This document shows positions 28,152 through 36,357 of a stretch of DNA of 64,000 nucleotides, one piece after another (within the stretch, counting starts at the first letter, position 1; each line of letters opens with the position of its first letter). The DNA is from Fundidesulfovibrio terrae (GTDB lineage Bacteria > Desulfobacterota > Desulfovibrionia > Desulfovibrionales > Desulfovibrionaceae): contig NZ_JAKZFS010000006.1 in NCBI RefSeq assembly GCF_022808915.1, positions 120,463 to 184,462 of the forward strand, in the 5' to 3' direction. The notes under the pieces were generated by a model. That model did not search any database. It had not been told where the DNA came from and worked only from the letters and a program-made list of their open reading frames with translations. The position numbers and the translations under genes were made by a program.

Positions 28152-29309
28152 ATGAAGCCCATCGATCTCAAAGACTTCGATTTCAAGGCCCCGGCCCCCG
28201 GCGAAATCCCCGACCTCACCAAGCTGGACGAGGCCGACAAGCACCAGCTCCTCATGGCCGGGGTGGACGTCTCCGCCAACGCCGTGAGCGGCACCTACAT
28301 GCACATGGACCACGGGGCCGTACACTGCAAATCCAAGCAGAAGGGCGTGGAGATCCTCGACATCAAGACCGCCCTCAAGAAGTATGACGGCCTCAAAGAG
28401 TACATGTGGACCCAGGTGGACAAGGACAAGGACGAGTTCACCCGGGCCGCCCAGGACAGCCTCCACGGCGGCTACTTCATCCGCACCGAGAAGGGCGCCA
28501 AGATCGCCGAGCCCGTGCAGTCCTGCCTGTTCATCAAGGGCGACATGACCGGCCAGGCGGTGCACAACATCGTCATCGTCGAGGAAGATTCGGAACTGCA
28601 CATCATCACCGGCTGCTCCGTGGCTCACGGTTCCAAGGGCGCAGCCCACATGGGCATCTCGGAGTTCTTCGTGAAGAAGAACGCCAAGCTCACCTTCACC
28701 ATGATCCACAACTGGGCCGAGAACACCGTTGTGCGGCCCCGCTCCGGTGGCATCGTGGAGGAGGGCGGCGTCTACCTGAACAACTACGTGCTTTTGAAGC
28801 CCGTGCGCGACCTGCAGATGTACCCCACCATCACCCTGGCGGGCAAAGGCGCCGTGGCCCGGTTCAACTCGGTCATGGTGGCTCCCGAGGGCTCTTACGT
28901 TGACACCGGCAGCCGCATCATCTTGGCTGCTCCCGACACACGGGGCGAGACCATCGCCCGCACCATCACCACCGGCGGCACCATCATCGCCCGGGGCCAC
29001 ATCGCGGGCAACGCCGTGCCCGCCCGGGGCCATCTTGAGTGCAAGGGCCTGATCCTGGGCGGGGGCGTCATCCACGCCATCCCGGAGCTGGAAGCCACCG
29101 TGGACGGCGTGGAGCTGTCCCACGAGGCCGCCGTGGGCAAGATTGCCCAAGAGGAGATCGAATACCTCATGGCCAGGGGCCTGGACGAGGAGGAGGCCAC
29201 CTCCACCATCGTGCGCGGCTTCTTGAATGTGGACATCATGGGCCTGCCCGAGAAGCTGCAGCAGGTGATCAACGACACCATCTCCGAGTGTGAGAAGGAC
29301 ATGTTCTAG
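28152..29309 (+). CDS. sufB: SufB/SufD-type Fe-S scaffold protein
   Basis: 385 residues, shorter than SufB of aerobes (about 490). The C-terminal beta-helix domain is recognisable from about 120 to 370: RSGGIVEEGGVYLNNYVLLKP, IARTITTGGTIIARGHIAGN and HLECKGLILGG, where the Cys (near residue 297) is at the position of the SufB cluster-binding Cys. SHEAAVGKIAQEEIEYLMARGLDEEEA (near 317-343) carries the invariant SHEA. 13 nt after sufC. With SufC it can form a minimal assembly complex, likely the ancestral SmsCB type. Sulfur donor not encoded here. Confidence 0.88.
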   Translation: MKPIDLKDFDFKAPAPGEIPDLTKLDEADKHQLLMAGVDVSANAVSGTYMHMDHGAVHCKSKQKGVEILDIKTALKKYDGLKEYMWTQVDKDKDEFTRAAQDSLHGGYFIRTEKGAKIAEPVQSCLFIKGDMTGQAVHNIVIVEEDSELHIITGCSVAHGSKGAAHMGISEFFVKKNAKLTFTMIHNWAENTVVRPRSGGIVEEGGVYLNNYVLLKPVRDLQMYPTITLAGKGAVARFNSVMVAPEGSYVDTGSRIILAAPDTRGETIARTITTGGTIIARGHIAGNAVPARGHLECKGLILGGGVIHAIPELEATVDGVELSHEAAVGKIAQEEIEYLMARGLDEEEATSTIVRGFLNVDIMGLPEKLQQVINDTISECEKDMF

Positions 29310-29332
29310 CCGGACGGTTTCTCAGGAACGCG

Positions 29333-29371
29333 GGCCGGGCCGGATGCGGAAGCATCCGGCCCGGCCTTTTC
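29333..29371 (+). terminator. Terminator after sufB
   Basis: A perfect 15-bp stem (29333-29347 with 29352-29366), GGAA tetraloop and four Ts. Confidence 0.92.
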
Positions 29372-29535
29372 GTTGTTGGCGGTTTTGCGTGAGCGCGTCT
29401 CAAGATATCATTTATGCGTTATCAGATGCATGATTATAAATGTTGAGCGGGAATCTTGATTTGCTGGGTCAGTGGTTGTACCCTCCCTGTTCCTTGAAGG
29501 CGATACGTTTAAGCCGAACAGTCCTGGGAGACGTC

Positions 29536-29904
29536 ATGAAACATTCGGTATTCATAGTCGAGGACAATCCCGTCTGGTGCGACGGGCTGCGGTCCTTCTT
29601 CGAAAGCACCGGGGATTTCCTCCCCACCGCCTTCACCGACCCCAACGAAGCATGGAACGCCATGCTCCTGAGCCCGCCCGACCTGGCGCTTATCGATATC
29701 ATCATGCCCGGGCTGAGCGGTCACGAACTGGCGGAACTCATGCATGACAACGCCATCCCCACCAAAGTCATCTTCCTCACCGCCATTCTCACCCAGGAGG
29801 AATCCAAGGCCCGGGGCTACCGCGTTGGAAACCAGACCGTCATAGGCAAGCCCTTCAAGCTGGACGACCTTCTGTCACTCGCCCGCAACGCGCTTACCGT
29901 CTGA
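29536..29904 (+). CDS. Stand-alone response regulator receiver domain
   Basis: 122 residues from ATG 29536, preceded by GGGAG. A CheY-like domain alone: acidic pocket Glu9-Asp10, phosphoacceptor Asp54 in LALIDIIMPG, Thr82 and Lys105 in GKPF. No output domain. It is monocistronic and no kinase is adjacent, so it may act in a phosphorelay or bind a partner protein. The large hybrid kinase at 59956 is too distant to be assigned as partner from the sequence. Confidence 0.88.
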   Translation: MKHSVFIVEDNPVWCDGLRSFFESTGDFLPTAFTDPNEAWNAMLLSPPDLALIDIIMPGLSGHELAELMHDNAIPTKVIFLTAILTQEESKARGYRVGNQTVIGKPFKLDDLLSLARNALTV

Positions 29905-30007
29905 CTCGCCACCGCCCCCGGCTTTTTCATCGCATCGATCCGGAACCTGTCGCGAGGACGTCCAGGCATACTTGCCAGCCTGACCGGCCGGGTGTTACGC
30001 CAACGCC

Positions 30008-30457
30008 ATGCCCGGATTCAAAGGACATATCGCAGGTTCGCTGGCCGCCACCGGCGCGGTGCTCGGCGGCGCGTGGTGGCTTGGGCTCTACCGGCCCGAG
30101 CCCAAGGTCATGGCCATCCTGGCCGCACTGGCCGTGCTCGGTTCGCTCTTTCCCGACGTGGACACCAATTCCAAAGGACGCCACCTCTACTACGGCGCGG
30201 CGGTCATCGCCGATGCGGCGCTCATCCTCAAGGGGCTGTACCGCTACGCGGCGCTGCTGGGCTTCTGCGCCTTGCTGCCGGCCGTGGGTTCGCACCGGGG
30301 TTGGACCCATACCTGGTGGGCCGGGCTGGTCATACCGAGCCCAATCGTCATCGGACCCATGATGCTCATGGGCCTGGCCTGGCAGATACTGTTGCCGTTC
30401 TACCTGGCCGCAGTGCTGGGGTATTACTCGCACCTGCTGCTGGACGGGACGTTCTGA
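30008..30457 (+). CDS. YdjM-like membrane-bound metal-dependent hydrolase (DUF457)
   Basis: 149 residues, about four membrane segments. Conserved metal-site-like residues: His7 in GFKGHIAGS, SLFPDVDTNSKGRHLYY (two Asp, His) and SHRGWTHTWW (two His), and a terminal YYSHLLLDG. This is the pattern of the YdjM/LexA-regulated inner membrane hydrolase family, whose activity is uncharacterised. No SOS box was recognised upstream. Single gene between a response regulator and a convergent operon. Confidence 0.8.
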   Translation: MPGFKGHIAGSLAATGAVLGGAWWLGLYRPEPKVMAILAALAVLGSLFPDVDTNSKGRHLYYGAAVIADAALILKGLYRYAALLGFCALLPAVGSHRGWTHTWWAGLVIPSPIVIGPMMLMGLAWQILLPFYLAAVLGYYSHLLLDGTF

Positions 30458-30533
30458 GCCCGTCTTCCGCCCGCGTCTTGTCAGCGTGCCGGCCCGAGAG
30501 GCGCTCCGTTCGTTTGTTACTTGGAAGACGTGT

Positions 30534-30995
30534 TCACCGTTTCTTGAACTCGAAGCGATCGTATACGTCGATGCCGTGGAACGTAAACACCATAGGCGAG
30601 CACGTGCCGGAGGTGATCAGGTGCAGATCAGTCTTGAAGGACGCGCCGGGGTGGATGCCGTACTTCTTCAGGAATTCCGGGCCAGGCGGCGTGCCCCCGG
30701 AAAGCGTCAGCTCCTGGGCCTTGGTCGGCTGGAAGAGTGAATTCGCCAAGGACTTGGCCGGGGCGAAGGTGAAAATCACCCTGTAGGGCTGGTAGGGCAG
30801 GCGGGCCGAGGGATTCTTGGGCTGGGGGATGGGCTCAACGGCGATGATGCTGATCGCGCCGGGATAATTTTCGTAGGAGCAGGGGCCGCCCGCGCGTTGT
30901 GCCTGGGGCAGGGCCGTTTCTGGCAGGAGTATGGAAACAAGGGCTAGAAACGCCAGGAAGGTCAGGAATCTCATGTGGGTGACGCGTTTTACCAT
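30534..30995 (-). CDS. Secreted protein of unknown function
   Basis: 153 residues, start ATG 30995; an ATG at 30974 is the alternative. A signal peptide spans about residues 8-30, cut after TALP or AQA. The mature protein has a single Cys pair candidate (GPCSYENYPG and SGTCSPMVF) and is beta-rich: AISIIAVEPIPQP, PYRVIFTFAPA, FKTDLHLITSG. I do not recognise the family. It is the last gene of a leftward run, 89 nt after the J-domain gene. Confidence 0.6.
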   Translation of the reverse strand: MVKRVTHMRFLTFLAFLALVSILLPETALPQAQRAGGPCSYENYPGAISIIAVEPIPQPKNPSARLPYQPYRVIFTFAPAKSLANSLFQPTKAQELTLSGGTPPGPEFLKKYGIHPGASFKTDLHLITSGTCSPMVFTFHGIDVYDRFEFKKR

Positions 30996-31084
30996 GGACT
31001 GGACGTCCTTGCTCGGTTTCGCGGTTCCGGAGGCGGCAAATGGCGCTGTCGCGTGTTGTGGCCGGACGATTCCGGCCCCGGAAT

Positions 31085-31855
31085 TCAACCGAGGGTGAGC
31101 CGCAGATACAAATCGCCCCTCCAGGGGCCGATCCTTCGCCCGAGGCCCTTGAGCCGGACGGACTGGCCCAGCGCGTAGTCCTTGGGCAGGGTGAACTCCA
31201 CGGTCTTGGTTTCTCCGGAAAGCCCCTGGGACACCCCCACCCGCAGCTTCGCCCCCGGCAGCAGGCTGGCCGGGGGCACCTCCACGGTCTGTTCGTCGTC
31301 GAGCTGCTTGAGCAGCAACCCCTTGATGGCGCCCCACACGCCGTCGCTCAAGTCCATGGACCACTTGGACTTGCCCATGTGCACGTCCAGGGTGCGCTGG
31401 GCGGAGGCGCGTCCCGGATCGACCGGGCCGGTCGCCTTGGACTTGCGCAGCTCGTTGTAGATGTCCTCGAATACCTGGCGGGCGAAGGCATCCTTGAGCA
31501 AATCCTGCAGGACGTCCTCGCGCCGGAAATAGTAGTTGGTCTTTTCGGGGTCCTGCTGGGATGCCTTGGTGTAGGCGTTCTTGGCCTTGCGCCGGGCATT
31601 GGGATCGGCCTTGGGCGCCTCGCGCGCCTGTTCCCGTTCGGGGCGCTGCGTTGCCTTGGGCGGACCTTCGGCCATCACCTGCTTGAGCAGCAGGTAGGCC
31701 TCGTTCAGGTGCTGGAACTTGCGCTTGGCCAGGGTGTCGCCGGGATGCAGGTCGGGATGGTAGCGGAAGGCCAGGAGGCGGTAGCTCTTCTTGAGCTCCT
31801 CCGGCCCGGCGTCGGGAGCCAGGCCCAATATGCGATGGGCCTCGGTCACGTTCAC
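31085..31855 (-). CDS. J-domain protein with DnaJ-type C-terminal domain
   Basis: 256 residues. The start is GTG 31855, overlapping the stop of the preceding gene. The J domain covers residues 1-62 with HPD in FRYHPDLHPG, so it can stimulate a DnaK ATPase. A charged linker (about 70-110) follows, and the C-terminus has the DnaJ CTD-II signature (VRLKGLGRRIGPWRGDLYLRL). The zinc-finger and CTD-I regions of full DnaJ are absent, so this is a type III-like J protein, not the housekeeping DnaJ. Client unknown; it follows two genes for small metabolite- and metal-binding proteins. Confidence 0.85.
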   Translation of the reverse strand: MNVTEAHRILGLAPDAGPEELKKSYRLLAFRYHPDLHPGDTLAKRKFQHLNEAYLLLKQVMAEGPPKATQRPEREQAREAPKADPNARRKAKNAYTKASQQDPEKTNYYFRREDVLQDLLKDAFARQVFEDIYNELRKSKATGPVDPGRASAQRTLDVHMGKSKWSMDLSDGVWGAIKGLLLKQLDDEQTVEVPPASLLPGAKLRVGVSQGLSGETKTVEFTLPKDYALGQSVRLKGLGRRIGPWRGDLYLRLTLG

Positions 31856-32322
31856 GGCTTGCCGATCCCGTCCAGGCGCAGGGCGTTGGGCGCGTTCTGG
31901 TCGTTTCTGACTCCCACGCCCTGCCCCTTGAGCGATTCCAGGCCCTGGCGCACGAATTCCTCGTGGGTGAGCTTGGGGTTGATGCCCGCGCAATACTCCA
32001 GGGAAAGCTCCCAGCTGGAGGCGTCGAGCAGGTTGCCCCTGAAGAAGGGCCAGGCCCGGCAGATGTCCGGGCGGGCCGGATGGATGGAGCAACCGTCCTG
32101 GAAGAAGATGCAGAACCCGTCCTCGCGCACGCCCAGGTGCACCTTGGGGCCCTTGCAGGTGGTGTGCGCGCCCAGGAACTCGGCCAGGGACAAGCCCAGA
32201 TGGAGCGCCAGGCGCTCCTGGTCCTTGGGGGCGAGCACGATGCCGCCCTCGCCCTGGCAGCAGTGGCCGCAGCGGCGGCATTCAAAGGCTGATTTCCCGG
32301 TGTCCATGTCAGTAGTCTTCAT
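31852..32322 (-). CDS. YkgJ-family cysteine cluster protein
   Basis: ATG 32322 (156 residues) overlaps the previous gene; an ATG at 32307, 1 nt past its stop, would give 151. The N-terminal CRRCGHCC motif and later Cys residues (THTTCKG, DGFCIFF, DGCSIHPARPDICRAWPF) are the zinc/iron-chelating CxxCxxCC domain typical of the family (PF03692). Function is unknown in general. The gene lies in a short operon between the CoA-binding and J-domain genes. Confidence 0.85.
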   Translation of the reverse strand: MKTTDMDTGKSAFECRRCGHCCQGEGGIVLAPKDQERLALHLGLSLAEFLGAHTTCKGPKVHLGVREDGFCIFFQDGCSIHPARPDICRAWPFFRGNLLDASSWELSLEYCAGINPKLTHEEFVRQGLESLKGQGVGVRNDQNAPNALRLDGIGKP

Positions 32323-32731
32323 GCATGAGCCTGCGGTGTTCCACCATGAGGCACAGGTCCTCAATAACCATGATGGGGGATTGGGCCAGGATGCTGCGGG
32401 CCTCGAAGCTGAAGATGCCCAGCTGCATCCAGAAAATCTTTGGGAGCACGGACAGGGCCAGGGTCTCGCGGGCGTGCTCCGGGCAGTGTTCCGCGGCCCT
32501 GAACAGGTTTACGATGTCCACAGGGTTGGGAAGCTCGGCCAGGTTGGCGTAGGTTTGCAGGCCCCATACTCCCTTGCGCACCGGGTGCACTGGGTACACC
32601 GTGAAGCCGTTGTCAATGAGGTAGCGCCCGACGCGGTCCACCGCGCTGCCGGGCTTGTCCTTGGCTCCGACGATGGCCACAGAGGCGCAGCCGGTCAAAG
32701 CCACACGCATTTCGGCGTCGCCTAAGAGCAT
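32309..32731 (-). CDS. CoA-binding domain protein (YccU-like)
   Basis: 140 residues. A Rossmann fold of the CoA_binding_2 type: VAIVGAKDKPGSAVDRVGRYLIDNGFTVYPVHP (residues about 18-50), then DIVNLFRAAEHCPEHARETL and IFWMQLGIFS. The family is thought to bind CoA or a nucleotide; a specific activity is unknown. The C-terminal dozen residues overlap the next gene. First gene of a four-gene leftward run. Confidence 0.85.
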   Translation of the reverse strand: MLLGDAEMRVALTGCASVAIVGAKDKPGSAVDRVGRYLIDNGFTVYPVHPVRKGVWGLQTYANLAELPNPVDIVNLFRAAEHCPEHARETLALSVLPKIFWMQLGIFSFEARSILAQSPIMVIEDLCLMVEHRRLMHEDY

Positions 32732-32816
32732 GAAAGCCGCCTTGTCCGAGACGTATTGAGGAATGTTCGGCCCGCGAAAGGCCCGAAGGCACTTCTAACC
32801 GCAAAGCGCTGCCCTC

Positions 32817-33713
32817 TCAAGAAGAATGTCCCGCCAGGCGGGCCCCGGCCAGGATCAGCGCCACAGCGGCCCACTGCCATCCGGTGATGGATTCCCCCAG
32901 AGCCAGCCATCCCAGGGTCAGGGTGAACACCGGAATCAGGTTCACCGCGCCCGCCACGCGCCCGGCCGGAAGCCTGGACAGGCAGAAGTTGTAGAGCCCG
33001 TACGCCCCCACGCTGACGCCCAGGCCCAGGTAGCCCACGGCCGCCAGGGCCTGCCATGAGAGCTGGTCCGGCCAGGGGGAGAAGAACAGGGCCGGGAGGA
33101 AGAACACCGCCCCTGTGATAACCTGGAAGGCCGTGAGGAAAAGCGGCGAAAAGTGGCGCACCAAGTGCTTGACCATCAGCGTGTAGACCGTGGCGCAGCC
33201 CATGGCCGCGAACTCCAGGAGGTTGCCGAGCACGGGGTCGGGCGAGTATTGGTCTTGCGGCGCGAAGGCGGAGAGCAGGGCGGCCCCGGCGCAGCCTAGG
33301 GCCAGCCCGGCCCAGTTGGTGGGCGAGGTGCGCTCGCCCTGGAACACGCCGGCAGCGCAGGCCACCATTACGGGCAAAAGCGCCGTGATGACGCCCGCCT
33401 GCGACGCCTGGGTGAGCGTGAGGGCCCTGGCCTCGAACACGAAATAGAGGCACGGCTCGCTAAGCGCCATCACCAGAAGTTTCGGCAGGTGCCGCCTCAC
33501 GAGCGTCGCCGGCGGAATGCGCCGCCAGTACAGGCTGAACGCCGCCAGGGCCAGAAGCATCCGGCCCAGGACGATCAGCCACGGATCGAGGAAAGCCAGG
33601 GCGGCCTTCATGGCCACGAAGGACCCGCCATACAGGAGCATTGCCGCCACCAGGGCGGCGTGCGCCCAAACCGTGGCCGGAGAAGTGCGTATGTTCGAAG
33701 CCATTGAAGTCAT
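32817..33713 (-). CDS. EamA/DMT-family transporter
   Basis: 298 residues with ten membrane helices forming two EamA repeats (about 12-145 and 160-290). Landmarks are LLYGGSFVAMKAALAFLDP at the start of the first repeat, ALTLTQASQAGVITALLPV and the second-repeat VNLIPVFTLTLGWLALGESITGWQW. Such proteins export amino acids, nucleosides or other small metabolites; the substrate is not evident. The 5' end overlaps the start of the divergent M24 peptidase gene unless a later start is used. ATG 33704 is an alternative. Confidence 0.88.
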   Translation of the reverse strand: MTSMASNIRTSPATVWAHAALVAAMLLYGGSFVAMKAALAFLDPWLIVLGRMLLALAAFSLYWRRIPPATLVRRHLPKLLVMALSEPCLYFVFEARALTLTQASQAGVITALLPVMVACAAGVFQGERTSPTNWAGLALGCAGAALLSAFAPQDQYSPDPVLGNLLEFAAMGCATVYTLMVKHLVRHFSPLFLTAFQVITGAVFFLPALFFSPWPDQLSWQALAAVGYLGLGVSVGAYGLYNFCLSRLPAGRVAGAVNLIPVFTLTLGWLALGESITGWQWAAVALILAGARLAGHSS

Positions 33714-34917
33714 GCCTGCCGGAGAACTCGTCCGGCGTCATGCGGCCTGCCGGTCCCTTTTGGCCAGGTTCGCCCCCGACGCGGGGGGGCTGGCCGTATT
33801 TTCCCGGTTGGCCATCTACTACCTGACGGGAACATTTGGCAATGGCGTACTCTGGCTGCCCGTGGAGGGCGAGCCGGTGCTCATGGTGCGCAAGGGCATG
33901 GAACGGGCCAGGATGGAATCGCCGCTTTCGCGCGTCGTGCCTTTCCGCTCCTATTCCGACATCCCCGGCTTGTGCCGGGAGGCCGGTTCGCCCCTGACGG
34001 AGGTGGCGGCGGCCGAGATGAACGGGCTGTCCTGGAGCCTTTCCGGGCTGCTCACGTCCAAACTCAAGGACGTGCGTTTCGTCCCGGGCGACATGGTGCT
34101 AGCCCGGGCCCAGGCCGTGAAGAGCCCCTGGGAGCTTAACAAGACGCGCCTGTGCGGCGCCCGGCACGCCAAGGCCCTGACCGAACTGTTGCCCGGACGC
34201 ATCCGCCCGGGCATGAGCGAGCGCGAGGTGTCCCACTCGGTGTGGGAGGTCTTCTTCGAACTCGGCCATCCGGGAATGCTCCGGATGGGCGCGCACGGCG
34301 AGGAGATTTTCCTGGGCCATGTGGCGGCTGGCGATTCCGGCAACTATCCCAGCGTGTTCAACGGCCCCTTGGGGCTTCGCGGCGAGCATCCGGCCATCCC
34401 CTTCATGGGCTACGCGGGGCAGGTGTGGCGAAAGGGCCAGCCGCTCTCCGTGGACTGCGGTTTCGCCCTGGAGGGCTACAACACCGACAAGACCCAGGTG
34501 TACTGGGCCGGACCGCGATCGTCGGTGCCGGATGAGGTGGCTTCGGCCCACGCCTTTTGCATGGACGTGCAGGCCTGGACGGCCGAACGCCTGAAACCCG
34601 AGGTCTCGCCCGCCGAGATCTGGGCGCATTGCTCGGACTGGGCCGTTCGGGAAGGCTTCGACGCCGGATTCATGGGCCTGGGCGGCAACAAGGTCCCCTT
34701 CCTGGGGCACGGCATCGGCCTGGTGATCGACGCCTGGCCCGTGCTGGCCAAGGGCTTCGACGAGCCCTTCGAGGAGGGGATGGTCATGGCCGTGGAGCCC
34801 AAGATGGGCATTGCGGGTGTGGGCATGGTGGGCGTGGAGAACACCTTCGAGGTCACGGCCTCGGGCGGCGTGTGCCTGACCGGCGGCGGCTCCTTCGACA
34901 TGATCGCCGTGGAGTAG
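33691..34917 (+). CDS. M24-family Xaa-Pro aminopeptidase-like metallopeptidase
   Basis: 408 residues. Start ATG 33691 with GGAGAAG upstream; ATG 33712 is possible and would remove the overlap with the divergent transporter gene. The N-terminal creatinase-like domain (about 1-155) precedes the pita-bread catalytic domain. All five dinuclear-metal ligands are present: Asp255 (VDCG), Asp266 (NTDKT), His340 (GHGIG), Glu369 (AVEPKM) and Glu383 (VENTF). It should remove N-terminal residues before proline, although a role other than peptide turnover cannot be excluded for this subgroup. A bidirectional terminator follows. Confidence 0.9.
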   Translation: MFEAIEVMPAGELVRRHAACRSLLARFAPDAGGLAVFSRLAIYYLTGTFGNGVLWLPVEGEPVLMVRKGMERARMESPLSRVVPFRSYSDIPGLCREAGSPLTEVAAAEMNGLSWSLSGLLTSKLKDVRFVPGDMVLARAQAVKSPWELNKTRLCGARHAKALTELLPGRIRPGMSEREVSHSVWEVFFELGHPGMLRMGAHGEEIFLGHVAAGDSGNYPSVFNGPLGLRGEHPAIPFMGYAGQVWRKGQPLSVDCGFALEGYNTDKTQVYWAGPRSSVPDEVASAHAFCMDVQAWTAERLKPEVSPAEIWAHCSDWAVREGFDAGFMGLGGNKVPFLGHGIGLVIDAWPVLAKGFDEPFEEGMVMAVEPKMGIAGVGMVGVENTFEVTASGGVCLTGGGSFDMIAVE

Positions 34918-34933
34918 GGCGCGGCTGCAAGTG

Positions 34934-34974
34934 AAAAAAATCGAGGCCCCGCCGGTGCGGGGCCTCGTTGTTTC
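34934..34974. terminator. Bidirectional terminator between the peptidase and CBS genes
   Basis: A 10-bp stem (34942-34951 with 34958-34967) flanked by seven As on the left and TTGTTT on the right, so it can end both the rightward peptidase transcript and the leftward CBS transcript. Confidence 0.9.
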
Positions 34975-35410
34975 AGCGCTCGCCTCGGTTCTCCAAGGCG
35001 TCCATGAGGCTGATGGTGAGGCGCAGGAAGTCCGCCTCGGTGATGATGCCCACCAGCTTTCCGGCGTCCACCACGGGCAGGCAGCCGTACTTGTGGTCCA
35101 GGAGCATCTGGGCGGCATCGCGCAAGAGGGCGCTCGAACTCACCACCACCACGTCCGAGCGCATGATCTCGCGCAGGGGGATGCCCGCGTCCAGTTCGTC
35201 CTGGGTGGATGAGTCGATGTCCGAGAGCTTGGACACCGCCAGGGCCAGCATGTCCCGGTGGGTAATGAGGCCGATGAAGGCGTCCTTGGCGTCCACGATG
35301 GGCACGTGCCGGACGCGGGCCATCTCCATGATCTGTTTCGCCGTGTAGAGGGTGTCTGTCTCCAGCAGGGTGAACAGTTGGGTGGTCATGAGGTCGCCGA
35401 CGGTAAGCAT
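34973..35410 (-). CDS. Two-CBS-domain protein
   Basis: 145 residues from ATG 35410, with AGGAGAA upstream; an upstream extension is not supported. Two CBS domains fill the protein: residues about 8-60 (LFTLLETDTLYTAKQIMEMARVRHVPIVD) and 80-135 (DVVVVSSSALLRDAAQMLLDHKYGCLPVVDAGKLVGIITEADFLRL). CBS pairs bind adenosine nucleotides and regulate a partner; no partner domain is fused, and none is adjacent. Monocistronic. Confidence 0.88.
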   Translation of the reverse strand: MLTVGDLMTTQLFTLLETDTLYTAKQIMEMARVRHVPIVDAKDAFIGLITHRDMLALAVSKLSDIDSSTQDELDAGIPLREIMRSDVVVVSSSALLRDAAQMLLDHKYGCLPVVDAGKLVGIITEADFLRLTISLMDALENRGER

Positions 35411-35534
35411 GGCGTTCTCCTGTTGCGTGCCGGCATCTCGGCACGAGCCGATAGTGACGTTGCAGTCGCTTTGTCGACGAGTTCTATCCGTTATCCAGTT
35501 TATTCGAGCTGTTGTGTGCAAAAAATACATTCCT

Positions 35535-35563
35535 TTGCCAGACTCTCCAGTATGCATTATTTA
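35535..35563 (+). promoter_or_regulatory. Candidate promoter upstream of pcm
   Basis: TTGCCA at 35535-35540 and TATTTA at 35558-35563, spacer 17, in an AT-rich part of the 279-nt divergent gap between the CBS gene and pcm. The rest of that gap shows no RNA element I can recognise. Confidence 0.5.
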
Positions 35564-35689
35564 CCAAGTTGTCCGGGCGGTGTAAACCCCGGCGCGCAGC
35601 CCTCGATTTTTTTCTCCGTCCGGTGCAACCGTCTGGCGTCCGAGGAAAAAAACGGATAGCATCCATGGCCGTCACGTCGGAGAAGCCGC

Positions 35690-36334
35690 TTGGAAATCGA
35701 TCCCAAACGCAGCCGCGAGCGCATGGTGCGCGACCAGATCATCGCCAGAGGGGTGTCCTCGCTGGCCGTGCTTTCCGCAATGCGCAAGGTTCCCCGCCAC
35801 CTCTTCGTGGAGGAGGCCCTGAAGCCGCAGGCGTACGAGGACCATCCCCTGCCCATCGGACAGGGGCAGACCATCTCGCAGCCTTACGTGGTGGCCTGGA
35901 TGACCGAGCTTCTGGACGTGAAGCCCGGCATGAAGGTTCTTGAGATCGGGACGGGCTCGGGCTATCAGACCGCGGTCCTGGCGGAGATGGGCGCGGTGGT
36001 CCATTCCGTGGAACGGGTGCCCGAACTGCACCAGCTGGCCAAGAACCGGCTGGCGGCCATGGGCTATGGCAACGTCCATCTGAAGCTGGACGACGGCACC
36101 CTGGGGTGGCCTGAGTCGGCCCCCTTCGACAGGATCCTGGTGACGGCGGGAGGCCCCAAGGTGCCCGAGCCTTATCTCGAGCAGCTGGCCGACCCCGGGC
36201 TCCTGGTCATCCCCGTGGGGCCGGAGCGGCGCAGCCAGAACCTGACCCTGGTGCGCAAGCAGGATGGAAAGATCGGGCGCAAATCCGTCGGACAGGTCAT
36301 GTTCGTCGATCTCGTCGGCCGCCACGCATGGTAG
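35690..36334 (+). CDS. pcm: Protein-L-isoaspartate O-methyltransferase
   Basis: 214 residues starting at TTG 35690 with GGAGAAG 5 nt before; no in-frame ATG fits the conserved N-terminus better. It repairs isoaspartyl residues by SAM-dependent methylation. Landmarks: [10 protein letters not shown] near 34, [14 protein letters not shown] near 57-70, motif [17 protein letters not shown] near 83-98, and AAPFD-like [12 protein letters not shown] near 142. Complete. Followed 23 nt later by the Mrp-type ATPase gene. Confidence 0.94.
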   Translation: MEIDPKRSRERMVRDQIIARGVSSLAVLSAMRKVPRHLFVEEALKPQAYEDHPLPIGQGQTISQPYVVAWMTELLDVKPGMKVLEIGTGSGYQTAVLAEMGAVVHSVERVPELHQLAKNRLAAMGYGNVHLKLDDGTLGWPESAPFDRILVTAGGPKVPEPYLEQLADPGLLVIPVGPERRSQNLTLVRKQDGKIGRKSVGQVMFVDLVGRHAW

Positions 36335-36357
36335 GCCGACCGGAGGATACAAGGAAA

